Shown here: in pieces, positions 23,101 to 33,003 of the stretch
Layout of the letters: each line of letters begins with the position of its first letter
Position numbering within the stretch: the first letter of the stretch is position 1
NCBI RefSeq assembly: GCF_000002595.2
Contig: NC_057020.1
Span: 1,278,547 to 1,342,546 of the forward strand
DNA from: Chlamydomonas reinhardtii
Lineage: Eukaryota > Chlorophyta > Chlorophyceae > Chlamydomonadales > Chlamydomonadaceae
Reading direction: 5' to 3'
DNA: 64,000 nt
The notes under the pieces: model-generated
The model's database searches: none
What the model was told of the DNA's origin: nothing
Seen by the model: only the letters and a program-made list of their open reading frames with translations
Position numbers and translations under genes: made by a program

Positions 23101-24315
23101 TGGGCACCACGCCGTACGCGAGCAGCTCCGTGAAGGTGGTGCGCGCGTTGAGGTACTGGGAGCGGTTCGCCAGGTTGTCCAGGGTCAGGAGCAGCTGCGC
23201 ACATTTCTGCATGCAGCCGTGGGCGACAGCGACAAAGGTTTGGTTTGCCGCAGCGGGCCAGCCTGTCTGGGAATGCACGGCTTGCTGGCTGAGTCTGAAC
23301 ATACATGAGTCAAACGACACGCACGCACTTGAGCCCATGCGGCCTAGCAGCAGGCAGCACAGCGGGCTTGCTGGACTCGCTCGCTCGAGATGCCTGTCGC
23401 TCAGCACCCCAAAACCACCCCGTCGCTGCAAGCGGCACCCCCTATCCCCACAAGCTCCCATCCCTGCCCGCATTTTGCATCTGCCCAGCGGCTCAGACGT
23501 CCAGCTGGCCCTCGCAGCCCACGCTCCCACTCACCAGTCCCAGCGCGCCCAGGAAGTCTTCATAGTACTTGATCAGCTGCACCTGCCCCACCGCGGCCAG
23601 CGCGCGCTTCCGGAGCGGCTCGGGGCCGGGCAGCGACAGGTGCTGCGCGCCCACACCCACAGCGCCGCTGGTCACGATGATCACGTGATGACCTGGAGGG
23701 GGGAAGCGGTGGTGGGGAGGCGGGGCGACGGTGGTGGGGAGGGGGAAGGGAGAAGCGGCAAGGGAGCAGGAGAGGGTGGTGGTGGTGTGTGTATAGGGGG
23801 GGAGAGACGCGAAGGAGATGAAGAAGCCTGGAGGTGGGGCAGACTGGTCGGTCGGGCACCGTTCCGGAGAGTAAGACAAGTGATGTTCGCAACGTGTCCG
23901 CATAATATTGATTAGGCGCGAACGTGCGACCAGAGCGCCTTGCGTCGACGGCAAGTCGTTTACCTTGACTGCGCAGATCCCGGACGGCCTCGCACAGCTT
24001 GGCGAGGGAGGACAGGTTGACGGTTTGGTGCTCGGGTCGCATTAGCGATGTCGTCCCCACTTTCACGACCTTATGCACACACGAAGATGCGGGCGGGAGG
24101 GCCAGGGAGCCGCGTTTCAGGTCGCAGCAAGTGCAGTGAAGATGCCGGGCCGATTTGCGGTCCCGGGGCCCTGCACTGATGCAATCCCTGCATTTCTGCC
24201 AGCTTACAAAGATCGAGGCATCGGTGCCCAAGGTCTCTTTAACATATCCGCGTGGCCGCGGCGCGGGCAACGTTCCATCCACGGTCGAACTCGGAGATAG
24301 CGATGGCGCGGTCAT
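20160..24315 (-). CDS. proB: Glutamate 5-kinase paralogue A (AA-kinase plus PUA, expanded C terminus)
   Basis: Phosphorylates glutamate, the first step of proline synthesis. Nine exons: 24315-24208, 24069-23964, 23692-23535, 23206-23087, 22863-22743, 22520-22312, 22076-21885, 21585-20903, 20784-20160; 773 residues. Kinase motifs: [23 protein letters not shown] across the exon 4/5 junction, [28 protein letters not shown]. The PUA domain begins at [12 protein letters not shown] (exon 7) and runs into exon 8. There it is interrupted by a Gly/Ala/Ser-rich insert of roughly 170 residues, and exon 9 adds about 200 low-complexity residues, so the protein is about twice the bacterial length. No glutamyl-phosphate reductase domain follows, so it is not a P5CS fusion. 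An in-frame upstream Met at 24399 is an alternative start. Paralogue B lies at 40327-44512. Confidence 0.85.
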
Positions 24316-26363
24316 ATCGCACGTATAGCGCTCACAAAATGAGCTGTTTAGGGGCTTCAGCTGGAACGTTCTCAATCGCGGGGTCAGTTCGGTTTGCAAC
24401 TGTCCTTGTCAATAAAGCAGAGCACCTATCTCCGCGTGTATGTACCGCTCTGAAGGCCCTTATGCAATGCGCAGCCTCGCCAATGCATGGGTCAACATTG
24501 CGCAATGGTCGGTGAGACCATTCACCTCAACTCAAACTTCGATTTCCTCACGTCGCCCGACTCGGCGGCAGCTGAGCGCGCGACATGTACAGAAAATTTG
24601 GGGTCATACTCAGCCCTGCTGAATGGCATAAAGTTACTCCACCACAGACATGCGTGCGCTTGACAGTTTGTCGGTCAAGTCCGCAAACGCCGAATTCATC
24701 GCGGCGCGGGCCCAATCGCCAGCAGATTTGACCTGAAGCTATTCTTGTGACTCAAGTGAACACCATGATTGCATGGTCTGACCAAATAGACGAGGCCGGC
24801 TGGCGGAGATGGTGCATGCGGCAGGGGGGGGGTAGAAAGCTCAAACTCTTACCCCATCCTTAAAGATATAGAGCTTAAGGGGAGCATTGCGCACGTACTT
24901 TTATTTTTGTGAGAGGTGGTCTGGTGAGGAAGTTCTGGGCCGACGCGTGTGTGTGTGGGGGGGGGGGCGGGGGCGGTTTGGTCGACGGCGCTGGCCTGGG
25001 GCCCGCTGGGTTTCGGGCCCGTCCTGGCGGATTTCGGGAAGCGCCCCACAAGCAGAACTAGGGGCCAAACGCAGCCCCCCCCCCCCTGGAACGCTCGCTG
25101 GGGGGGCTCAGCCCAAAAAACGTGGGATGGCGAGTATGCGCGTCCAGTGTCGGCGCGTCCCCACAAGCAACACCTGCGCCCTGACATGGCGAGGCTCTCA
25201 AGCTCTGGTGCGCAATAAGCCATGTTTCAGATTCACGCTGTACACATATCACATGGCAGAGAGTTGAACGGGGTTGGGCTGGGTTGAGGGGATTTCCATG
25301 GACGGATTCCAGCGTGTGACCGAAGTCTCAGAACAGCGAATGGCACATCGTGATAGCGCTCGTCAAGAGGATTCCATTGGCACCACTTTGGTATTAAATG
25401 GACCTCAAACCCCTCAACAATAAGGTTTTTGTCCGTGGGGGAGTCGGTCGTGGCGTGGGGTCTGGCACTTTGCTTCCTGCCCCGCCCCCGCCCCCTGCCT
25501 GCAGCGTTCCCCCTGGCTTTCCGGCCCCTAGGCGCCCCTCACGGCCTGGCCCTGTGGCCCATGCCCTATGCCCGTGCCCTAGCGCAAATCTGCCAGCTCA
25601 TGCTGTGTTATTGACCAAATTTGCTACGGACACTGCGTCAGGTAGCCACACGCCCAAGTATTGTCATCGTAGCTGAGCTCATTCGAGCCGTGCTCCATGC
25701 TGGCATCCCTGGATCCCTTCATAGATGTGAAGACGTGGCCGCTCACAACTGTGGCAACTGGCGGGTGCATCCAGACCTCAATCCTACGTGCCCGACCTCA
25801 TCGTCAGCTGTCAATTGCCTGCTTGCCCAGTTGCCCACTTGCCCTACCTCTGCATGCCTCCGCCAGACCGCCACTCCTCTTTTACAGGTGTAATACACCG
25901 CTTGCGCAAGTGCTACCGCGGCTGATACTCCTCTGCGCCTCCGCGGGGCGGGTCCGCGCACCTGCAGCTCGCTACTTGCTGAAGGCTGAAGCCCGTCCAC
26001 TAACACTACCATGTCAGTGCTAAAATGGAAGGTGACATGCCAGACGTGCGCTGTCACCGGTCATGGCCCAGGCGTCCGTCTCTCGCACGGGCCATGGCGG
26101 CGGCACCGAGTGCGTGACGCCGCCTGCACGCCATACACCCGCCCGCGGCAGCGCCACTCCGCCCAGCCACAGGTCCCAGCGACTACAACACCGTAGCGCT
26201 ACGCCGTAGCGCTAGCACCTGCTGCACGTGCGTGAATGACATTATCTACGCATCCCCCTCCCATTACTTCTTTGCCTGCTGCTGCTTCGTCAGCTGCCAC
26301 GTCACGTTCTCATCATGTACGGTATGTACATCTCTGCTGGTACAACGGCAACTCCAGCTGCGC
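24316..26363. other. Intergenic DNA between glutamate kinase A and the MIB array
   Basis: No supported gene. It includes the promoter of kinase A (near 24320-24500), a stretch with an 11-G run and a 12-C run (24957-25086), and unique-looking DNA to about 26160. About 26160-26340 is the 3' flank of MIB1, partly similar to the 3' flanks of the other array genes. An old inserted element around 24840-25450 is possible, but no terminal repeats or protein were found. Confidence 0.4.
24957..25086. repeat. G11 run facing a C12 run
   Basis: Eleven Gs at 24957-24967 and twelve Cs at 25075-25086, 107 bases apart. They are mutually complementary in one strand and could pair as a hairpin stem; each is also a replication or assembly hazard. 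Confidence 0.6.
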
Positions 26364-27147
26364 CTACGCCGGCGCCACCACCAGCTCGCGGTATCCGGGC
26401 TTGCCGGTGATGTAGCTGCAGTATGTTGTCTCGCCGGTGGCACTCCAGCGCACAGAGGCGAATAAGCCACCCTTGCCGACGTCCGTCACTACGCCGTCAT
26501 TGCCGGGGCCGCCGTCGACCCCAGCCGCCATGAAGTTTGTGTAGATCTTGTCCCAGTCCGGGCCGCGCCGCACCACCAGCCCCACGTATACGTTGTCCAG
26601 TGTGACCACCTGGCCGGGAATGGGGCTGGTGCGCGGCAGGCGGATGCCTGGGTAGGGTCCGGGCGTTGAGCCCACTGCGCGCACCCCTGCCGCCGCCGCT
26701 GTTTCCGCCGCTGTCTCCGCCGCCGCCGCTGTCTCCGCCGCTCCAGCAGGCTGCTCTAGCTCCTGCTGGTACAGCGGCTGTCCGACCTCGAGGGCCAAAG
26801 TAGCCAAAGCCATGCAAAAAGCCAGAGTCGTAGCAAAAGTGCCAAAAGCCAGATTGGGCGCAGATCCACCTCCTCCTCCGCCGCCGCTGCCGCCGCCGCC
26901 ACCGCCGGCTCGACGTCCTCCTCCTCCTCCTCCTCCGACTCCGCCACCGCCACCGCCGCCGCCGCCAGCCTCTGTCCGCTCTCCACCGGGGCCTGAGCTG
27001 CCAGAGCCCTGCTTGGCCGCGTCCTATAAATGAAGACAACAGAACACACAGGCACACATTATAACCAGTCGCATTCACACGCACACTCGCAAGGTCGACC
27101 GCTTCCTGTGTTCTGTAGTTCCACATGCATGCACTAACCGCTCCCGC

Positions 27148-27239
<92 letters not shown>

Positions 27240-27271
27240 ACACAAACACACACACACACGCACACGCACAT

Positions 27272-27305
<34 letters not shown>

Positions 27306-28487
27306 CCTCGGCAGCCGACCCACCTCGCCGGTCTGCTGCTGCCCCTTCGCCGCCACCAGCTCCTCCATGCGCGCCTCCAGGTCGGTCACACGCCGCCGCA
27401 GCTCCGCCGTGTCATCCCCTCCGGAGGCCGGCGCGTGCTGCTGTCGGCAGAGCAGCGGGAAACAAACAGTGCGCGAGTACCGTACCGTACGTAAGTGAGA
27501 TCCCAAAGAAGGCTGCTGCTCCCAGCCACCGACCCCACGCTTGCTTGTGGGGATGTATCCCATGCACACAGGCGCCAAGCAACATTCAAAGTCTCTAGCT
27601 ACTACTCGGCAAGTAGGGACTGCTGTAGGCAGGCCGCGCGCTGCATGATACGCTCACGCTCGCCATGCCGGGGAGCGCCAATTCCAAAGACCAACGCCCC
27701 GCCCCGCCCCACCCCGCCCGACCCACATCAATCAACACCCACCCTCCACCTCCACAGACGCTGTCAATCCTACCAACCACGCACCAAGCCAGCCAAACCC
27801 ACTCGCCTTTCCAATCGCCAGTAGCAGCTCCTTCAGCAGCAGCCGCGGCTTCGACGTCAGCGTGGCCACCACCTCCTGCACCAGCTGGCCTCGCACACCC
27901 GCCAGGCGGGCGTCCACCACGCCACCCACCACAGACGACAGAGCGGCCGTCACAGCGGCGGCCGAAGCTGACGGCGGCGGGCGAGCGGCATGTGGGTCGG
28001 CGGCGGCTGGCGGCAGCGGAGAAGAGGGCGTGGGCGCCGGGGGCAGTGCCTGAGCGGCGGGGGCAGCAAAGGAGCGAAAGGAAACCCGGTGAGAGCGGGG
28101 GGAGGCCGGCCGGGAGGAAAGACACGTGCCCTTCCTAACCGTCGTCAGCGGCTCAGCCCTTGTTGCCCGCCGTATCCGTAGCACAAGTAAGCAACGCGAA
28201 GACCCGCGGCACACCTGCTGCTGCTCGCTGGGGCGCACGTCGGGGGAAGAGGGCGAAGAGGCGGCAGGCTCCTCAGCGCTTGCCGCCACCCTCACAGAGG
28301 TCCGGCGGGAGGAATAGATCCTCAGAATGTCAATGTCAGCCGCCAGCGGTGCGGCGCAGTGGCTTGCGCGGCCCGCCGCGGCAGCGCCAGGGACGGAGGC
28401 GGTGCGGTGGGTCGTCGCCGGCTGGGCGGCCCCGCGCGGCCGCAGCAATGCCGGCCGCGCCCAGGCGCTGAGCGCGGCGCACAGCAT
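26364..28487 (-). CDS. MIB1: transit peptide, coiled coil, membrane segment, MIB/HERC2 domain
   Basis: Four exons, 430 residues: A 28487-28215, B 28049-27807, C 27440-27324, D 27023-26364. Exon A is Arg/Ala/Ser-rich and acid-poor, ending near RRTSVRVAAS, as in algal plastid or mitochondrial transit peptides. Exon B has helices (LVQEVVATLTSKP, LLLKELLLAIGK). Exon C is a coiled coil (LRRRVTDLEARMEELVAAK). Exon D has a poly-Gly linker, a hydrophobic segment (FGTFATTLAFCMALATLAL), then a single MIB/HERC2-type domain: VVRRGPDWD, DGGPGNDGVV, VRW, ITGKPGYRELVVAP. MIB/HERC2 domains usually bind peptide degrons in E3 ligases, but no RING or HECT domain is present. The intron after exon B has a GC donor. 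The stop falls right after VVAPA, eight residues before the end of MIB2. Function unknown. Confidence 0.7.
27149..27301. repeat. (CA)n microsatellite in the last intron of MIB1
   Basis: About 150 bases of nearly pure CA dinucleotides (GT on the coding strand) between exons C and D. The same intron of MIB2 has a much shorter tract (30803-30846). Confidence 0.95.
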
Positions 28488-29581
28488 CCCGCCCTACGTG
28501 TGTGGAGGCGCAGCGACAAGCAAGAGGTGGCAGCAGGGTGTGTCGGTCAGGCGAACCATTTTCCGCCAAAAGGGACTCATCGCTGGTTCTCCTGGGCTCC
28601 GGCCCTACGGCACATCTGTGTTGCCCCCAGCCGGGCAGATAGTCGTGACAAACAGCACCCACCTGCGGACGGCTTGAGCGGGGAAGACGCAGCAGTCACG
28701 GCAGCAGTGCCGCGCACGCTGGTCGGTGAGTAGGCGTGAGCTAGCGTCTCGTCTTCACGGCGCGTTTGAAGCACCCAAGTCGAATATACTTGGCTCAAAC
28801 TGGATCCCTTTATGTTGCATGTTTTTTGTGCATAGTGCATAGGAGCACTCCAGCTGCAGGGTGCTGCAATGGTGCAATGGTTGCGCGCCGATCGGGCGCC
28901 CCGGCATACCCGCCCCCTCCTGAACCGCGCCCTCCAGTCTCACCGTCTACACCGTCCCCCCTAGCTAGCAACCCCCCAACTCGTCGCCGGCCCCACATCC
29001 TGGAACGCCGCCCGTCCCAGCCCTCACAGCACAGCATAGATTCCAGCCCCAGCGGTGTTTACTTCAGTTTCCGCCTGCCTCAATGCAAGCCGCATGCTCC
29101 TAGACTAGCTTTACCGACCCTTCTTAAGCGCATTAGTTTGCAAGCTTACGGTACAAGTAAGTGCAACGCGCACTGCATCATCCACCGACAAGCTCCTACT
29201 TCCATCAGGCTTACCCCAGCAACAATCAAGCGTCTGACAGCTGTCAGCACGGTATACATGCCCCACGCACACGCCTCATGCGACCCCCTGCTGTAAGTGC
29301 AGTCAACGCCAATGGATGGATGAGCCATGGGCCGTGTGCGTCCTTCTGCACGCACCGAACTCGCACACAGTCGTCGATTGACGACGGCCGCACAGCACAG
29401 GCCACAACCGCCTACCGGAATCCATCTTCAGCAACATGCACGTAATGGCATCCGCCCCTACCTATTATACAGCTCCCCAGTGCCGGCAACCGCCAACGCA
29501 TGCCCCATCCTTACGAACTACCTTACCGCCACTTCCTCATGTACCGTACATCAAGCTTGCGCCACACCCATTCCGTCCCAC
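28488..29581. other. Upstream flank of MIB1
   Basis: No coding exon is supported. Much of it (for example 28966-29330) is duplicated at about 32480-32800 upstream of MIB2, so it probably carries the shared promoter region. Confidence 0.5.
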
Positions 29582-29742
29582 GGCCACTTCCGCTGCGCCT
29601 CCGCCGGCGCCACCACCAGCTCGCGGCATCAGTGCTTGCCGGTGATGTTGCTCTCCAACCGCCGACCTGTCATGCGCCAGCGAACTTGCGCAACCTTGCC
29701 ATCTGGGCCGAGGCTGACCACCTCGCCGTTGCCGCCGGGGCC
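29582..29742 (-). pseudogene. Broken MIB/HERC2 fragment (MIB3-like exon D end)
   Basis: The minus strand reads GPGGNGEVVSLGPDGKVAQV, then WRMTGRRLESNITGK, an in-frame TGA, then CRELVVAPAEAQRK. This closely matches the end of exon D of MIB3 (about 33040-33200), where the stop position reads Arg-Gly-Tyr. Nothing upstream encodes the rest of the gene. It is the truncated edge of duplication I. Confidence 0.8.
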
Positions 29743-29916
29743 AAACAGCAGTCATCACGCACTAAACGACGGCCGCACAGACCACAACCACCGGAATCCA
29801 ACTTCAGCATCACGCACGTACTTGGCACCCGCACGCTACCTACTAGGCTGTAGCCCAGTGCCAGGCATGCAACTGCCTCTTATTGTTTGCCGCGCCATTT
29901 CCTCATGAACCGTACA

Positions 29917-30804
29917 TCATTCCCATTGGGTATTCCGCTGCGCCTCCGCCGGCGCCACCACCAGCTCGCGGTATCCGGGCTTGCCGCTGATGTTGCTGCA
30001 GTGATTTGTCTCGCCGGTGGCACTCCAGCGCACAGCGGTGAATAAGCCACCCTTGCCGACGTCCGTCACTACGCCGTCATTGCCGGGGCCGCCGTCGACC
30101 CCAGCCGCCATGAAGTTTGTGTAGATCTTGTCCCAGTCCGGGCCGCGCCGCACCACCAGCCCCACGTATACGTTGTCCAGTGTGACCACCTGGCCGGGAA
30201 TGGGGCTGGTGCGCGGCAGGCGAATGCCCGGGTAGGGTCCGGGCGTTGAGCCCACCGCCCGCACTCCGACTCCTCCTCCTCCTGTTCCGACTTCGCCACC
30301 GCCGCCGCCACCGCCGCCGCCGGCGCCAGTCTCTGTCGGCTCTCCGCCGGGGCCTGAGCTGCCAGAGCCCTGCTTGGCCGCGCCCTACAAATGAAGACAG
30401 CACAAAACACATGCACACATTATACCCAGTGCATACACACACATTCGCAGTGTCGACCCCTTCCATGTTCCGTTAGTTACATTTGCATGCACTAACCCGT
30501 CCCGCGGGCACGCGCACGCACACACACACACACACACGCACACTCATGCGCACTAGGAATCGTAGGAGTGCCTGGGCCTCGCGGTACCGTGAGCACATGC
30601 ATGGGTTTGCACCCTTGAGAGCATGTGGACACTAATCCCCCCTCGAGGTTAGAGTAGCGGGGGTTGCGCGATTTCCGGTTGGTAAGACCGGCGGCTCACC
30701 GCAGCAGGTATGCGAGGTAACTTCAGGTAACATCCGTAAACCGTCGCTTTGCTGCATCGCATACACTGTCTTTGCGCAACGTTTTCCTTGTGCTCTTTAA
30801 CACA

Positions 30805-30853
<49 letters not shown>

Positions 30854-32038
30854 TCGGCAGCCGACCCACCTCGCCGCCCCGCTGCTGCCCCTTCGCCGCC
30901 ACCAGCTCCTCCATGCGCGCCTCCAGGTCGGTCACACGCCGCCGCAGCTCCGCCGTGTCATCCCCTCCGGAGGCCGGCGCGTGCTGCTGTCGGCAGAGCA
31001 GCGGGAAACAAACAGTGCGCGAGTACCGTACCGTACGTAAGTGAGATCCCAAAGAAGGCTGCTGCTCCCAGCCACAGACCCCACGCCTGCTTGTGGGGGT
31101 GTATCCCATGCACACAGGTAGGCGCCAAGCAATAACATTCAAAGTCTCTAGCTACTACTCGGCAAGTAGGGACTGCTGTAGGCAGGCCGCGCGCTGCATG
31201 ATACGCTCACGCTCGCCATGCCGGGGAGCGCCAACCCCAAAGACCAACGCCCCGCCCCGCCCCGCCCGACCCACATCAATCAACACCCACCCTCCACCTC
31301 CACAGACGCTGCTGTCAATCTTACCAACCACGCACCAAGCCAGCCAAACCCACTCGCCTTTCCAATCGCCAGAAGCAGCTCCTTCAGCAGCAGCCGCGGC
31401 TTTGACGTCAGCGTGGCCACCACCTCCTGCACCAGCTGGCCTCGCACACCCGCCAGGCGGGCGTCCACCGCGCCGCCCACCACAGACGACAGAGCGGCCG
31501 TCACAGCGGCGGCCGAAGCTGACGGCGGCGGGCGAGCGGCATGTGGGTCGGCGGCGGCTGGCGGCAGCGGAGAAGAGGGCGTGGGCGCCGGGGGCAGTGC
31601 CTGAGCGGCGGGGGCAGCAAAGGAGCGAAAGGAAACCCGGTGAGAGCGGGGGGAGGCCGGCCGGGAGGAAAGACACGTGCCCTTCCTAACCGTCGTCAGC
31701 GGCTCAGCCCTTGTTGCCCGCCGTATCCGTAGCACAAGTAAGCAACGCGAAGACCCGCGGCACACCTGCTGCTGCTCGCTGGGGCGCACGTCGGGGGAAG
31801 AGGGCGAAGAGGCGGCAGGCTCCTCAGCGCTTGCCGCCACCCTCACAGAGGTCCGGCGGGAGGAATAGATCCTCAGAATGTCAATGTCAGCCGCCAGCGG
31901 TGCGGCGCAGTGGCTTGCGCGGCCCGCCGCGGCAGCGCCAGGGACGGAGGCGGTGCGGTGGGTCGTCGCCGGCTGGGCGGCCCCGCGCGGCCGCAGCAAT
32001 GCCGGCCGCGCCCAGGCGCTGAGCGCGGCGCACAGCAT
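29917..32038 (-). CDS. MIB2: transit peptide, coiled coil, MIB/HERC2 domain, no membrane segment
   Basis: Exons: A 32038-31766, B 31600-31358, C 30986-30870, D 30384-29917; 366 residues. Exons A to C are nearly identical to MIB1, including the GC donor after exon B. Exon D goes straight from the poly-Gly linker (GEVGTGGGG) to VRAVGSTPGPYPGIRLPRTS; the roughly 64-residue stretch of MIB1 holding the hydrophobic segment is absent, so the product should be soluble. The MIB/HERC2 domain keeps RRGPDW, DGGPGNDGVV, RW and ITGKPGYREL-like spacing (ISGKPGYRELVVAP) and ends in EAQRNTQWE. Clean coding sequence and matched splice sites suggest a live gene. Compartment and partner are unknown. Confidence 0.68.
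30803..30846. repeat. (CA)n microsatellite in the last intron of MIB2
   Basis: About 44 bases of CA dinucleotides; a shorter tract is also present near 30517-30537. Positional equivalent of the 150-base tract in MIB1. Confidence 0.9.
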
Positions 32039-33003
32039 CCCGCCCTACGTGTGTGGAGGCGCAGCGACAAGCAAGAGGTGGCAGCAGAGTGCGTGGGGTC
32101 GGTCAGGCGAACCATTTTCCGCCGAAAGGAACTCGCTGGTCTCCTGGGCTCCGGCCCTACGGCACATCTGTATTGCCCCCAGCCAGGCAGATAGTCGCAA
32201 CGAACAGCACCCACCTGCGGACGGCTTGAGCGGGGAAGACGCAGCAGTGCCGCGCGCGCTGGTCGGTGAGTAGGCGTGAGCTAGCGTCTCGCTCGTCTTC
32301 ACGGCGCGTTTGAAGCACCCAAGTCGAAATTAAGCACTTGGCTCAAACTGGACTACTGCATGTTGATAGATAGGAGGAGCGCTCGAGCTGCAGGGTGCTG
32401 CCATGGTTGCTTGGGTTGGGCGCCCCGGCAATTTCCTCCCCCCCATCCTGAACCGCGCCCTCCAGTTTCACCGCCCCCCCCTAGCTAGCTAGCAACCCCC
32501 CAACTCGTCGCCGGCCCCACATCCTGGAACGCCGCCCATCCCAGCTCTCACAGCACAGCATAGATTCCAGCCTCAGCGGTGTTTACCTCAGTTTCCGCCT
32601 GCCTCAATGCAAGCCGCATGCTCCTAGACTAACTTTACCGACCCTTCTTAAGCGCATTAGTTTGCATGCTTACGGTACAAGTATCAGGCGTCTGACAGCT
32701 GTCAGCACGGCATGCCAATGCCCCACGCACACGCCTCATGCTAACCCCTGCTGTAATGCAGTCAACGCCACTGGATGGAGCCATGGGCAGTGCGCGTCCT
32801 TCTGCACGCACCGAACTCGCACACAGTCGTCGATCGACGACGGCCGCACAGCAGAGGCCACAACCGCCTACCGGAATCCATCTTCAGCATCACGCATGTA
32901 CTTGGCATCCGCCCCTTACCTACTAGCCTGCTCCCCAGTGCCGGTAACCGCCAACGCATGCCCCTTACTTATGAGGTACCGCCACTTCCTCATGTACCGG
33001 ACA
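32039..33003. other. Upstream flank of MIB2 and 3' flank of MIB3
   Basis: No coding exon is supported. It is a diverged copy of 28488-29581 and should hold the MIB2 promoter. Confidence 0.5.

Larger units (their letters stand above)
26364..29742. repeat. Tandem duplication I, copy 1 (MIB1 plus broken MIB3-like end)
   Basis: Matches 29917 to about 33190 almost base for base over the MIB exons and introns, and more loosely over the upstream flank. Offset is about 3.55 kb. The unit begins with a four-exon MIB gene and runs through its upstream flank into the 3' end of a MIB3-type gene, which is only a fragment here (29582-29742) but whole in copy 2. Confidence 0.8.

Noticed and set aside
20160-24315. 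P5CS (fused glutamate kinase and glutamyl-phosphate reductase)
   Set aside because: After the kinase comes a PUA domain and low-complexity sequence; no reductase motifs in either paralogue.
24840-25480. Transposable element insertion
   Set aside because: Base composition is odd, but no terminal inverted repeat, target-site duplication or element protein was found. Kept only as a possibility.
26190-26216. Short CGTAGCGCTA direct and inverted repeat
   Set aside because: Too short to support a mobile-element end or a regulatory site.
27125-27598. Plus-strand open frame rich in Thr-His repeats
   Set aside because: Translation of the (CA)n microsatellite and of the antisense of MIB1 exon C.
27595-27660. 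Possible extra MIB1 exon (MQRAACLQQSLLAE)
   Set aside because: Helical-looking and conserved in MIB2, but no donor and acceptor pair fits the phase-0 join between exons B and C.
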